A stretch of 64,000 bases of DNA from Protula sp. h YS-2021. Taxonomy: Eukaryota > Annelida > Polychaeta > Sabellida > Serpulidae. The stretch is taken from the NCBI GenBank assembly GCA_949752745.1, contig OX457031.1, positions 21,510,199 to 21,574,198 on the forward strand, given 5' to 3'. Each line of letters starts with the position of its first letter. The first letter of the stretch is position 1. The notes beneath the pieces are model-generated. The model had not been told where the DNA came from. It was given only the letters and a program-made list of their open reading frames with translations, and did not search any database. Of the stretch, positions 51,370 through 63,839 are shown in pieces. Both the position numbers and the translations under genes were made by a program.

Positions 51370-54300
51370 CTATGCAAAGTTATCTGCATCAATGAATTCA
51401 AACCTATCCCTTACGTTCTCACCAAAATGGCCGTGCACATGGTCTTCGTACTTCTGCTGCGAGTAGCCAATCGGAAAGACTTGTTTACAGACTGGACACT
51501 CGGGTGGGTCCGGCTTAACGGTATGGCGTGTACTGTCGTTCAAACAGGCATTCACATGTTCCTCCTTCTGTTTCAGAGTTGCCGACGGGCTGAATACCAT
51601 ATTGCAAATGATACAGTTGCTCAGGTCGCTATCACCACCGGAATTCTTGTCCCGAAAACTCTCATGCTCTTCTGACTCCGAGTTTTCCACCGGCTCGGGA
51701 AGCTTGATGTTTTGATAGTGGTCATTTCTCATAACGCTGTGGCCCACACGTTTCGGCTCTGTTCGTGGACCATCATACGTTGTCGTGCCAACTTGTCCAA
51801 AGCGAGGCAACTGATGACTGTGTACTTCGACAGGCGGATATGACTCAGCAGCTTCAAACTCTGCACGGGTGTTTGCACGCATCGTGTTACTTCCTGTTCC
51901 CGGGCGGGGCAGCGACTGCGACAACACCCGACCCTCCTCTGCTCTGCGCCGCTCACCTGACGGCATCGTGTTGCTTTTTCTTGGCGATGGCGGTGCGCCC
52001 GTAAATGGGTTTGTTCTCAGCCTCACGTCGGGGTCTGCACAATACATTTTCGGCTTGACATCCGGTGTGCCCGTCTCCGTATTTGTTGAGTTAGATTTCG
52101 GCTGTTCTAACCCGTTCTGGGCATACAGGCGTGGCTCTACATAGATATTCTCTTGTCTATAATGCCTACCACTAGTGGGGTTAAGGTTATGTAAACCCCC
52201 ATGGACACCTGTACTCGTTTTGTCGTTGCTGTAATCCACAGGACAAGATCCAGTCATGTGACCAGGAGACAAGTCTTCCCTGTCCAGTCCGGGTACATTT
52301 ACGTAGCCATGAACCCGCGGGTCGGGAGGCCGTCTCACAGGGACGTCCTCCGATGACGTCGACGTTTCAGATGTCTCCATAGGCGCGGCATGTGTGCGCT
52401 CTTGGACAAAAACGGGGCGCGAAGGCAAGGAGGGATGAGGCACGTACCGTTCCTTTTTTCGACATGGCGAGGGAGGGGGGTTCTCATTTTCCGACATCGT
52501 CTTCATCGACTGTTCCACAGCCATGGTTGGGTCCAGGTTGATGGTGATATCCTCTGAATGAACCTGAGTCATCGTTGTTTCATCGTTCCCGATGCTGAAT
52601 GCTTCCGGGCTAGCGTCAGAATGAGCCAACGCACAATCATTCTTTTTCACATACGGGTCTTTTTGATTGTAAGTGTTTTCGCCATGGCGCTCTTCGCGTA
52701 GCTGGTATGGCGACTTGTGGTTCATAACATGCATGTCTATGCCCTCCCTTGGCGCCGTTGTTTTGATTGGGTCAAATGCAAACCTGTGTTGTTGGGGCTG
52801 CTTGGGTGCAGTCAACTGTCCAGGAGTGTGTTTGGGTGATTTTGGAGCTGCCACGTCTCTGAGATGACCGTTTGTTAGCGGTGTTAATTGTTTATAGTAC
52901 TCGCCGAAAACATCTCCCTGAGCTGCGATCTCCTCGTTCACAGCTTGGCGTATTAGCGGCTGTGGCTCCTCACTCATCTCGCTCAGATTGGCCGCTTTTG
53001 GTCGAAAAGGCTCTCCTGAAAAGAATACACTTGTTTTACATGAACAGGTAATCTGTTCTTTTTCTTTTTTTTTAATTAAAAAAAAAAAAGCCATCGGCTA
53101 TTTACCATTTTTTGCAGCACTGGAACCTATCTAAACATTTTCTTGTTCGCAGAAAAGAAATACTCCTAAAAGTGTGCACTTACCGTCTGCAAAGCTATTT
53201 GTGTGAACACAGAGGCGTACGCGTGGCGACCCCGGGCAGGGGGGGGGGGGGGGGTGGGGCACTCACCTACCAACTGGTAACTATGCGTGTCCATGATTTT
53301 TTAAAATGATCACTGAACGCGGAGTGCTAATTTTTAAATAACACTCCCAATCTGTATCCAAACGCGACGTGGAATTCGGAAATACCCCCCCCCCTTTTTA
53401 GTTGAAGGAAACGAGAAGCACTGAATAAAAAATACCCCCCCCCCCTTTTTAACGAAACTGGCACTCCGCGAGGACGGCACCTGGCCCCCAACATACTCAC
53501 CCCGCGTTTTTTTTGGGACACGCATGGTAACACATAAGATACCAAGTAACCCCCTGGGGTTGCGACAACAATAATAACATGTAAACAACTACATCATAAT
53601 TTTACTTGTTACACCATGGTTATAATCAGGTATACTGTACATTGCATTCCTTCTCCCAGTTTTAGCAGACATTTCAATCTCTGTGAAAAAGTTAAGTCTG
53701 CATTTGCATTTTTACCTGATACCTCCTTTAAGCCAACCAGTTAAGCACAAAGTTGCAGCAACTGTTCAACAGTTTAAATGGACCTGCTTCAACCGGACTA
53801 CTTGTAAATCTTTTCAGCTTAGAAAACTGGCAGACCCTGCAGTCTCCCCTGATAAATACAGTACCTTTTGTGTACTTAGAAAGCTTTTCCTGGAGATGCT
53901 TAATCGTGTTTTGTTGCGTCACAATGACGTGCTTGATCTTCTGTTGCTCCGACACCGCCTGCAGTGCCAGCACCGTCATCGTCTGTATGTGCGTCTGTGC
54001 GTCCACGTCGTCTTCTGGTCGAAACAGCACAAAAAACGTAGATCGTAAACATATGTACCGTCCACTAAGTTTACAAGCAGACTTTTTGACATTCCCACCC
54101 CACTGCACGCTAATTCTTGACATAATCCAATGTTTTTATGGCATTAACGAACGCTTATCCGCAGATCTCCTTACCATATTTTTCTCTCCATCGTATCTTA
54201 AAAATGCGTGGCCAATAGAGGTGGTACGGATCATACAGTAACCGAAAACCGACCGCGGTTCTTTGGTTCGGTTCGGTTAAAAACCGAAAGACAAATACCG

Positions 54301-56921
54301 CGCCATTTTGGGGTTTTTGTTTTTTGTAGTTTTTTTCACTAAGTCTTGTTTACGCACTCAACTATGAAATCTCAACATGTTCATATATTGCTCTTTCAAA
54401 GAAAAATATGTACATATGCAAAGTTATCACTTGACATTTTACGGTGAACTGTTCCTTTAGCGGCGGCAGCATTATGTTTCCTAAGTGTAATTCAAGATTT
54501 ACAGCTTCTGATACTATGTGTAAAGGCGTTTTGTTTACGGTGTCACAATTAAGAAACTGTAAATGTTCTCAAGTTAAAACAAAACTGTAATCACTGCTGT
54601 GTGATAAACTTCGCTTGGAGCAAAACCGTAATGACTGGTATAGGATATACTTAAACTTAATTGTAGGTTTGATGACGTGAAATGATACGTATATTGATTG
54701 CAATCTCAGAAATTTATGTTTAATTTATGTTTAATTCACATTTCTTTGACTTTCAAATATTTTTAAACATTTTAAACGGGTGCAGGTATCGACACGCAAA
54801 ATACGTCTTGCATATTTACAAATGGTGGGGAACATTTTAGCACAGGCACAGCAGCTGTATTCGCCTCCGTGATTGATATATAGATGACACAACATCATGT
54901 ACCTCAAGTGTCGACAGACGGACGGACAAACCCAATACAAAAGTCTCCCTAAGCGGCGCCTGGGAACTAATCAAATCATTATTAGGTATTTAGGGATACC
55001 TGTTTTAGGCGCTTCGTCACCGAATAAATATTAAAGGACTGACTTATTAAAAAAAAATTGTTTCTAATATATCAATCTGTGCGTTATAAATGTCATAAAC
55101 TGGTATTTCTGTTTCAAATCACATAACGAAAAGACCTTATGGGCTGTTATACGGTAAACATTTAGCTGAGTATAAATATTATGCCATCTCGGCAAAAGTT
55201 TAACAATTTTTGCAAAATCGTACCAAAAAAAAAAAAAACCGAACCAAATAACCTGCGCTGGGTGAATCTGATGAACTAAAAACTGCCAGGTTCTACCGTA
55301 CATAGTATGGAAAGAAAAAATATTGATAGAATTTATTACCTTTAGCTGTAATATTTTTGGGAGAACCGGCTGAATTCTTTTCACGAAGTCTTCGCTCCAA
55401 GCTTCGGTTTAAGCCAAGTAAATTTTCTTTCTCTTTTTTAATGTCTTCTAACTCTCTCTGTAAATCTCCAACTGTTTTGCGAAGATCGATTTTTTGCAGC
55501 TCAGCGTCGCCTAACTTTTGTTCCAATTCTCGCATCATAGTGTGGTCTACAATATGATGTTGCTCGCTCCGCTTGGCTTGATCGTTCCTGAGGGACACTT
55601 CTGTCAGTTTTAAGCGCACTTCTTTGAGTTCCGCCTGTAGGCGGTTTCGTTCCTCCTCCACCTTATTTAACTGTATCTCCATGAGTTTACAATATTGTTC
55701 TTCTGTACTCAGGTGATCGTTCATATATCCCCAAGAGCCGTGTCTTTGGTGCACACTTCCATCCTCCCGAGCCAAACTGTGTACGGGTTTCGCGCGTAAA
55801 ATTCCATTAGCAGAGTCATTCTGAGTCACTGCGTCTTGTTTCTTTGGGCTTCGTTGCATATCTGTCGGAGATTCAGATCCCTTTCTTACTTTCTGCTGGG
55901 ACTGAATAGATTTTAATTCGCGTTGTAAATCTTGTCTGTCAGATTCACTCTTCAACAATCTTATTTTAAGTGAATTATAAGCAGTGCTTAACGCTAAGTG
56001 AGCCTGCCTTATTTCTGATTCGCAGTCTGAGAAGTTGCTGTGTCGACGGGGATGCCAATTGAAAGCGTACTTTATATCGTGTGGATTTTGGAAGGAATGT
56101 TCCGCACTACCTGAGGGTAAGAAAAAAGAAAATCGATTACAATGTCTTTTTTAACAATAACAGTACGTGAGCCATTTGAGTTCGATCACCTCGGTCCTGT
56201 GCCAACTCGATCCCTAATCATCTCAACCCAATTTGGTCAAGACGGTCCTCCTCTTTTTACCAGTTTGGTCCCTGGTTTTCACGGTATTTTTGCTCCAGTT
56301 ATAGAACTCGAGATCTATTAACGGATAAAGTGGCGCATTTTCTAAGTCTGAACAATATTTTTACAATCATTACAATGCAATCATAATCATAATCTAGAAA
56401 ATGGACATTAGGCAGTTTGGGACATTTCCTCTACATATTTAAAGATCAATCCAAACATATATTTTGACTGCAGAATCCGATATTATAAACAATGACCCAC
56501 GCTTGGGATTCCGCGTTTTCTTTTAGCATATTTACCTGCTTGGTTACAATGTATAAGTCACACCAAGGTTGGGATTAGCTCAATTCAGCCATTGCGGAGG
56601 ACCGAGCTGGTAATAAAAATGGGCCGACTTTTAATAAGACTGTACAGCCGAGTTGGCAAAGGGCCGAGTTGATCAAAAGACCTGGCCGTTTATGATACAA
56701 GTGGAATTGTTCTATATAAGATTTATAATTCGGGGTAACTGATAGAGAGGTCCGACAACAGAAATTATGATCACAGTTTCCGCAACTCTTTCAGCTGAAA
56801 TACTCATTATTACCGCTGAGTGCCGCTACACGTGAGACAAAAGTTCTATGCTTCCAGTGGGGTACAGACCTTCTTCAAGAGTTATAACAGAACCGCCTGA
56901 AGCTTGTCCATAATCTGCCAT
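51370..56921 (-). CDS. Coiled-coil adaptor with two C-terminal UBZ-type zinc fingers (AZI2/TBKBP1/TAX1BP1-like)
   Basis: Four coding exons, 56921-56870, 56110-55340, 54014-53865 and 53015-51370, phase-consistent, about 872 residues. The start MADYGQASGG sits in context GGGATGG; an AG just before it may mark a 5'-UTR splice. Residues about 40-95 form a coiled coil (SEIRQAHLALSTAYNSLKI) closely resembling the N-terminal helix of the TBK1 adaptors NAP1 (AZI2) and SINTBAD (TBKBP1). A second long coiled coil covers about 145-265 and a third is in exon 3 (QKIKHVIVTQQNTIKHLQEK). Residues about 330-780 are Pro/Ser-rich and probably disordered. The C-terminus has CIICNMVFSP...EEHVNAC and CPVCKQVFPIGYSQQKYEDHVHGHF, matching the ubiquitin-binding fingers of TAX1BP1/CALCOCO proteins. 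No SKICH domain is present. A cytosolic role in TBK1 signalling or selective autophagy is inferred; a TNIP- or CALCOCO-type relative cannot be excluded. Confidence 0.75.
53295..53540. repeat. Dispersed repeat with C-runs, related to 14640-14830
   Basis: In the intron before the last exon of the adaptor gene. GAGTGCTAATTTTTAAAT and GGGACACGCATGGTAA correspond to GAGCGCTAATTTTTAAAA and GGACACACATGGTAA at 14.66-14.79 kb. Two AAATACCCCCCCCC segments lie inside. Confidence 0.5.
54905..54975. repeat. GACAGACGGACGGACA motif with GC-rich tail
   Basis: A single copy of the array-ending motif (see 13.0 and 46.06 kb) followed by CTAAGCGGCGCCTGGGA, without an obvious tandem array on its left. It is in the intron between the coiled-coil exons of the adaptor gene. 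Confidence 0.5.
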
Positions 56922-57095
56922 CCCCTGATAAAATAACGAAAAGTCCATAGTAGAATATGATATTGGAGTGAAATCGCATTTAATTCGCTTACAAGAATAT
57001 ACCTCAACTTGAGTTCTCTTGCCAGTTAATTATTGAAGTTGTGCGGACTAGTTATATATGCGGAGCAGTTGTAACCATAGGCATTGGAGATGCAG

Positions 57096-57974
57096 AGCCC
57101 TCAGTCAATAGCGGTTACATCACTGTGGTCCAGTTACTCTTTTGAAATGCCGCCCGGACAAAAACAATACACAAGGTACAACGGATGGAGCGACGAACAG
57201 GTCCTTGCACATGTATACTATATATACTTTCTTCCTGTAAGGTTCGGTTAAGATCCGATGAATAGTTTTTGAGATATCGCCCGGACGAGAAAAAGTTTAA
57301 AGTGCGACGGGCGGACAGACGAAGCGACATGGGACAAATTGAACCACCCCCCCCCCCCCACCATTGCACATCTGCACTACATGCACTTTCTTCCTGTACG
57401 GTTTGGTGAGGATCCAATAAATAGCTTGAGATATCGCCCGGACAAGAAAAAAGTTTTAAGTGCGACGGACGGACAGACGAATAGACATGGGCCAAATTGA
57501 ACCCCCGTTGCACATATATACTATATATACTTCCTTCCTGTAAGGTTTGGCGAAGATCCAATAAATAGTTTTTGAGATATCGCCCGGGCCAGAAAAAGGT
57601 TTAAAGTGCGAGGGACGCGCACATGGACGGACATGAGCCAAATTGAACCCCCTGTTGCACATCTATATTATATAAACTATATAAATGAATAGTTTTTGTG
57701 ATATCGCCCGGACAAGAAAAAAGTTTAAAGTTTGATGGACGGTGAGACGGACGGACACGGGACAAATTGAACCCCCCATTGCACATCAACACTATATATA
57801 CTTCGCTCCTGTAAGTTTGGTGACGATCCGATGAATACTTTTGTGATATCGCCCAGACAAGCAAAAAGTTTAAGTGTGACGGACGGACAGATGGACGGAC
57901 AAGGGACAACCTCCCCCCCGTTGCGGACGGACGGACCGATAGCAATAGCCTTCAGCCAATATTGGCTGAGGGCT
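57096..57974. mobile_element. MITE-like element made of about five tandem units carrying GACGGACGGACAGAC
   Basis: Left end AGCCCTCAGTCAATA and right end TATTGGCTGAGGGCT are inverted copies with one mismatch. Between them about five units of roughly 120-160 bp repeat GAGATATCGCCCGGACAAG, AAAAAGTTTAAAGTG, (GACG)n, TTGAACCCCC, GTTGCACAT and ATATACTTC. The right end also forms a hairpin (AGCCTTCAGCCAATATTGGCTGAGGGCT). Minus-strand frames through it are repeat translations, not genes. It begins about 175 bp upstream of the adaptor gene start codon. Confidence 0.75.
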
Positions 57975-59150
57975 ACAAATCTGTTTTGAGATGGATTTTT
58001 TTCTCATGGGCCCACGCCTTGCACTTCAGGTGTTTTTTCCTTGAGAGCGCAAAATTTGAAAATAAATTTTTCCTCTAAAATCCCATTTCCAGTGCTTTTT
58101 TTTGGCTCCTGGGTAAATGTTGACTTTTACACACCTGGCGAGTCAATTTCTTTTTTCACTCGATTCTTTAAAGGCCGGTCGCGTCAATTTGTTATTTACC
58201 ATTTTGGTGACCCGACCGAAATTTGATTGCGATAAAATTGTCTTTCGAAAGAAAATTTGTAATCTCAAGGCAATCTTTTCGTACGCTTATATTCAGACGC
58301 CGGACCTCCACGGCAGTTTAACTTTATGCTCTGCCCCCCCCCCCCCCTCTTCATCTTCCTCACCTCAATCTTTTAAAGTTTACTACCGAACCACAAATCG
58401 TCGTCGGTGTTGCACACTCCTTTGTAATGAGGCCAATGTTTCGGAAAGGAGGGGGACTCAATTGGGTATTTGGGTAAATTAACGAGAAAATGCAAAGTGT
58501 TTAGTCAAGGGATATTTCCATAGAACACGCGTTGTAGTGAGCAGAGGAAATTTTTGTGTGTGATTTATGTTAGAAAACTGCAGAAATCAGTGTAAAACCG
58601 GAAGTTATGATTAAAAGATTAGAATTCGTGGGGCGGGGGGGGGGGGGGGGGGTTGTTACTGTAGCACATTTCACTTAAGATTCTTCATTTTGGAAAAAAA
58701 ACACATAAAAACATTCTTTTTATACAATTAAATACAAACAAATAAACAAAAAAAGAAAGGGTGGCGATCGCGAGAGCAAACAAAAGGTCTCGACGGTTTT
58801 GTATTTAAAGGATTTAGTAACTCATCCTTGCCCGGGACTCAATCCAACCCTGGAAGCAGGTACCTAATGGAGGTAAGCCACATTCTATGGCAGAGGACAA
58901 TTAACTGAAGGTTTTCCTTTGTGTAAGTGTGACAACTTGAGCCACATTAAACTTCATCAAGTGTTGTAACAGTTCGTCTAACAAATAAATTAAGTAAGTG
59001 GGAATATCTTAGCGTTTTGTCCAAAGTTATTTTCAAACTTCGAGGGAAAGTATATCAAAGTGGTTACAGTAGTTAAAATGGTAAATAACACGCCTACAAG
59101 GGGAGGGGGGACGAATGGCTACAGTAGATCCAAATTGCTGAAATTGAAAA
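57975..59150. other. Gene-free stretch upstream of the adaptor gene
   Basis: No exon recognised. It has a C-run at about 58336-58347 and a G-run at about 58632-58652, and otherwise unremarkable AT-rich sequence. Confidence 0.45.
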
Positions 59151-59152
59151 GA

Positions 59153-59497
59153 CCATCTTCCGTGGCTGAAAACAATTTTTATTTGTCAAGTATCGCAAAA
59201 TAAGGAATATTTGAGTATAAAAGGTCGCCAAATTTGCATCTGGCTAATTAAGTTTAGTAAGAATTGAACATTTTGTTGTCACCAATTACGATCTACTCTA
59301 ACCATTTCTATCTCCTCTCCCTCGTATATATGTGTGCATGTGTCACTCTATCTGACTATCCAAACTGGTCACAATAAAATGTAACATTTCAATTCTACTA
59401 AACAAGTCGGGTGCGAACTGGCAACCCTTTCGACTTAATCATTCCTTATTTTGCGATATCTGACACATTAAAATTGTTTTCAGCCACGGACGATGTT
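59153..59497. mobile_element. MITE-like inverted repeat
   Basis: Left arm CATCTTCCGTGGCTGAAAAC...GTCAAGTATCGCAAAATAAGG is repeated inverted at the right as CCTTATTTTGCGATATCTGACA...GTTTTCAGCCACGGACGATG. A related single arm occurs at about 14495-14560. The interior is non-coding. Confidence 0.6.
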
Positions 59498-61600
59498 TTT
59501 TATTTCATTATTTCATTTTCCCTTCTGGGAACTCAATGGGAAACATCACCCGGAAGTGAAAACTTATTTCAAATGTTTACCATTACCAATTTTTTAACAA
59601 CATACATTTTAGACACGGTAAGTAAGACAAAAAAGCCTGTTGAGCACTTTATTTACTGTACAGGCGACAGGCTTCAGTTTTCCCAGGAGACGAGGGTTGA
59701 TAAACCACACCTACCTAACAAAATATGAAAATAAAATCCTCGCTGATAATGTTTCGGGAAATATATTAATCTCCATGATGAAAAACTATATACGTTAATA
59801 ATATTCAATAGAAAATATTAACGTCACATGTTATCTTACATATGACAAATACTACAACAACAAAGTATTATCTTTCGTCAGGGCGTACTGCCTACGAGTA
59901 GGCATAGGATGAATCATCGCCTCTTTTTGGATAGGCGATATTTCCGGATAACTCCAACATTTTTCAGGAATATATCCGATTTAACTGCTAAGAAATTAAA
60001 GTGGCTATGTATGAATTCACAGGTCCCTTATGTTCTGAGTGAAAATAAACCTTACCAGGCCTTAAGCTGTAAGTAGTGGACAACATTTGGGCTGTACATT
60101 AAATGGAAACAAACCACTCGGGAAAGTCCCCGATGTAATAAATAGCCATAACAAAAAAGTAATGTGTCGTTGTCATAAAACAGGTGACCTCTGAGGAGAT
60201 CAATCTGTTATGTATAAACACAGAGCGGATGGATATTTCTTTCTCACTAGCCGTAATGTGCGACCCTCAGTGTTAAGTATTCTTGCATATTGGTTGAAAG
60301 GGTGCATATGAGTGTCCAAGTCACTAAAATCCAAAATTTAGTGGCTTTTTAAAAAAAGCTGATTCCTTTCTTTGATGAGTACTATTTTGCGGGGAATCGC
60401 CAGTGGGTCTGCGGAGTGAAAAGGTGTTATACATAACAGACCGAACTGCCGTAGAGGTCGGCTGTTGGACAACAACGAGTAATGTGTAGATCGGCAACCT
60501 TTGTTGATAAACAACCGTTGTTTCGAGTAATCCACGCGTCCTTCACCTTTGGAGTGTACACACAAAAACGTGTGTGTTTCGTGATTTGTCGGCTCCAGTG
60601 TCGACTCTCAACAGTTAAAAAGTGAACATAAGGCCGTATTTTATTCTGGCGACTTGGGCGAAAATAAAATATGCAAATTAGATGCTGAAACGCCCAAATA
60701 TGCCTGAGAATGTTTCTCAAAACGGACACAAAATAGTTTTCAAATTTCCGAGAAAGTCATAACAACAGTATAACCACCACGAAATAAACATGTAAATCAC
60801 AGCTATTCAGACAAATGCCTTGCGTGTACTAATTTATCTATATTTTGCTCTGTGCTACCATAAGTTTGAATTTAAGAATGAGTATCTTAACGAAAATAAA
60901 TAATTGTTTTCAGGGCAAAAAGCGCGTTTCTGGGCGATAGCTGTGTGCTTTGGTTGTCATATTTCTCCGCGTTGCGCTAATCTGCGAGGAATAAAGTCTG
61001 GACAAAACGTGCTCATTGATGTTTTTTTAAGTACAAAAGAAATTTAGAAACAACATCTGTTGCTTATTATAAATATATAAATTTGTGTAAAATTTTTCAC
61101 AACGCGACATGTTATTTTGTAAACATTTGAGAATTCTTATCCAAGAAGTAGCGATAGAGAAAATATTTAAGATTTATTTATTTTCGAAGAGAGCCCAGAA
61201 AAAAAATGGTCATCAAAAAGATTAAAATAGCTCCAAGCATTCTCAGAGAATAAATACGTAGAATAAAATGCAGCTTAAGAACAGTGTTGTATTTTTCAAT
61301 TATAAAGAATTTAAATTGCATGGTGTTAGCTTAAGTACTAAAAGTGATGTTAGGTGTATTTGTGTATGCATCTTTGAAAGTAAATCTTGTTGTCTATCGC
61401 CCAAGTAACACTCAAAACAGTTCATTCCGAGCGAACTTATAGTCCATCCACCTCTTTTACCAAGGCTCTGTGAAGGGGGAGCCGTCTACATCTACATGAC
61501 CGTTTGCGACTTAATGCACCTTATATCACTGCACTATTTCACATCTCTTTCCTGTGTCTATTTACGAGGGGAGGGATATATGATGTCCAGCAATATGGAA
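59498..61600. other. Gene-free AT-rich stretch
   Basis: No splice-supported exon, domain, RNA gene or bounded element was recognised here. Confidence 0.45.
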
Positions 61601-61604
61601 ATTA

Positions 61605-62445
61605 GACGATTTTTAAAGTTCACTTTGTACGCAAAATCTTCTTCTTTAAAGACGAAACTGTTGATAATCAAGTTAAGATTTGTCTCATTCTCATACCTCT
61701 GTGACACTTCCATATCCTTTCCCTCGTAGTCAGCTTATAAATGTCCATGTTTAATGGGGATTCTGATAAATTCCTTTCTTTTCAAATTTACACGTTTTAT
61801 AAATCAGTATGTCAAGTGACCCTTTTCATCAGAATCGAAATATACATAAAACAAAACTTTTAGGTTGCATTAAATACGGCTTGTGCGTTCTAAGAGCGAC
61901 AATACCATCTTAGCATTAAAGAGCAAGCCAAATACGGATTTAATCTTTCTTATGAGAGTGTGCGATCAAAAACGAGAGAGACACATCTAATGCAATATCT
62001 AAATTATGATACTTCAACTATTAGAATAGCGAGGGCATCTTATTATCAGTGGCCACACTTAATACGGCTCAGGGGTTTTTAGGTCCCGCCGACTTTAGTC
62101 GGTGGACTATCCCATCTCTTTTTATCTTTCCGTGATGCGTGTGTTTTATAGCAACTTCCGTCAGTTGGGGCATCCGTCGCATGTATGTGCGTATACAAAA
62201 TTTTACTTAATCTGCTTCTCCATGTGCAGCTTTGATTCAATTGTTTTCAAATTTTGCACGAATAATTCCAATGTAGTCCTCTCTTTAAAAATTATTTCAG
62301 TGTTGATCCGCCAAAAATTGACAATAGGAAAACATTTAAAAATTTTTTATGGCCATTTTCCAAAATGTTGTGCCTCCCAAGCAGTTGTGATTGATTTTCT
62401 TTCAAACTTCAGAAAAATATTCTTCAGGTGATCTTTTTTTTGAAA
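61605..62445. repeat. Dispersed repeats related to 15.2-16.7 kb
   Basis: 61610-62040 is an inverted, diverged copy of about 16190-16690, and 62150-62440 is a direct copy of 15200-15480. Relative to 14-16 kb, one block has been flipped. Confidence 0.6.
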
Positions 62446-63663
62446 ATTACGTTTGTTGCGTAATCTGAGAAAAAGTTATAAAAGAAATGGAAAAAATTCA
62501 TAAATATATGTTTTAGTCAGTATTAATCGCTGTGTGTTATTGTGGGTTTGACTCCCACAGAGTGCGTGCATAACGATAGCTCATGCGATAAACTGGAACT
62601 CTCCGTTGGTAGCACATCATAAGTATGAGACTAGAGCATATCACCAGTAAAATAGTTAGCAAATAACACCATAATTTCCTCACAGGACAGAACTAGAAGT
62701 TTCAAGAGAGCCAGCAGAGGTCTAGTAAATCAAACATTGATAGGCTCTTATGTTTTAAAATCCAGTTATGGAAAAAGTTTCAATGGACTGCGCCGAAAAA
62801 TGAAAGCATTCTAACTAAAATGATTTAACTCTTTTGCAGAAGATTTTGATAAACCTTATTCCCAAAACATTGAAAAGGTGGCATGGGACCAACTTTTTGG
62901 AGGTGCACTAAGACAAAAAAGACTTTTTACAGAAAACATGGAATAACCTCAATAAAACTGCAGCAGGCAACGGATTTTGAAAAAAAAGAAACAGATAAGA
63001 AGCCTTCGTATAAAATATTGAAGGAATTCAGTCAGAATTGCGGGAAAAGAACCGTTCTAAAAATTGGTTACTGAAGTTCTTTTTTAAATGCCCCCATTGA
63101 GCAAATTTTTGGCAGATTGACATAAAAAGTTAATTTTCCAAAAGTGGACCGGCTAGTGAACATTTATGCACAATTTGAAGGCAATAAAATCAAAATTGGT
63201 TCGGACAATTCTCTAAAAGCAAAATCTTTTTCGCAGAGTTTTGTTGAGTCAGCCTACACAGGACAGCCTACCCAGGAAACATTCGCACAAAATCTTAAGA
63301 CACTCTCATCTAACTTGTGGGGGTAGAAGTTTCTCTAAAATTGGCTTCCAAAAATTACAAATACCCCATTTAGCCAAATTCTGGCAGATTGCCAAAAAAT
63401 AAATGAAACAGAAACAATAAATAAAACAGAGACGACTACCTAGAGAACATTTGCACAAAATTTTAAAGGAATCTGAAGAAAACTCAGGAATGAGAAGCAT
63501 TGTAAGCGAAAATTTACATGCGCAGATGTCATGTAGCGAAATTCGGTCTAGTTTGGAAACCGCTTTATCTGCTGTATCTTGCAACTTTATCACCTTAATA
63601 AACATTAACTAGACTATCTATTGCATAAGACATCAATGAGCATAATTAACGCGCGCTTTGCAT
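62446..63663. repeat. Gene-free stretch with a degenerate tandem repeat at about 62830-63500
   Basis: Phrases such as TGGCAGATTG, CATTTGCACAAAATTTTAA, CCCCATTTAGCAAATT recur two or three times with drift, suggesting an old tandem duplication. Small plus-strand frames here are translations of that repeat. At 62548-62566 GTGGGTTTGACTCCCAC looks like an isolated tRNA T-arm. Confidence 0.4.
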
Positions 63664-63839
63664 AGGCGTAGCCAGGGGAGGTGCAGTGGGTGCTATCGCA
63701 CGCCCTTTTCGGGGGCAAAAAAATAAGAACTGTAAAATATTAAAGAATAGAAAACTTCACATTTATTAGAAAAAAATTTACTGAAATTAATTCTCGCTCG
63801 TTAAAAATGCACTCCCTTTTCAAAAAGCTGGCTACGCCT
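63664..63839. mobile_element. MITE, AGGCGTAGCCAG ends
   Basis: AGGCGTAGCCAG at the left is exactly inverted as CTGGCTACGCCT at the right, 176 bp overall, with no reading frame. The terminus type is common in hAT-like non-autonomous elements. The flanks share CTTTGC, but a clean target duplication cannot be placed. Confidence 0.6.

Noticed and set aside
53728..54241. Plus-strand frames of 121-162 codons opposite the third coiled-coil exon
   Set aside because: They lie antisense to a phase-matched exon and show no family resemblance.
57115..57945. Overlapping minus frames up to 148 codons with repeated ARPSHFKPFSGPGDIS-type phrases
   Set aside because: They are translations of the tandem repeat and change frame from unit to unit; no gene is supported.
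62520..62600. Possible tRNA gene around GTGGGTTTGACTCCCAC
   Set aside because: Only a T-arm-like hairpin is present. No D-arm, anticodon arm or acceptor stem can be paired around it.
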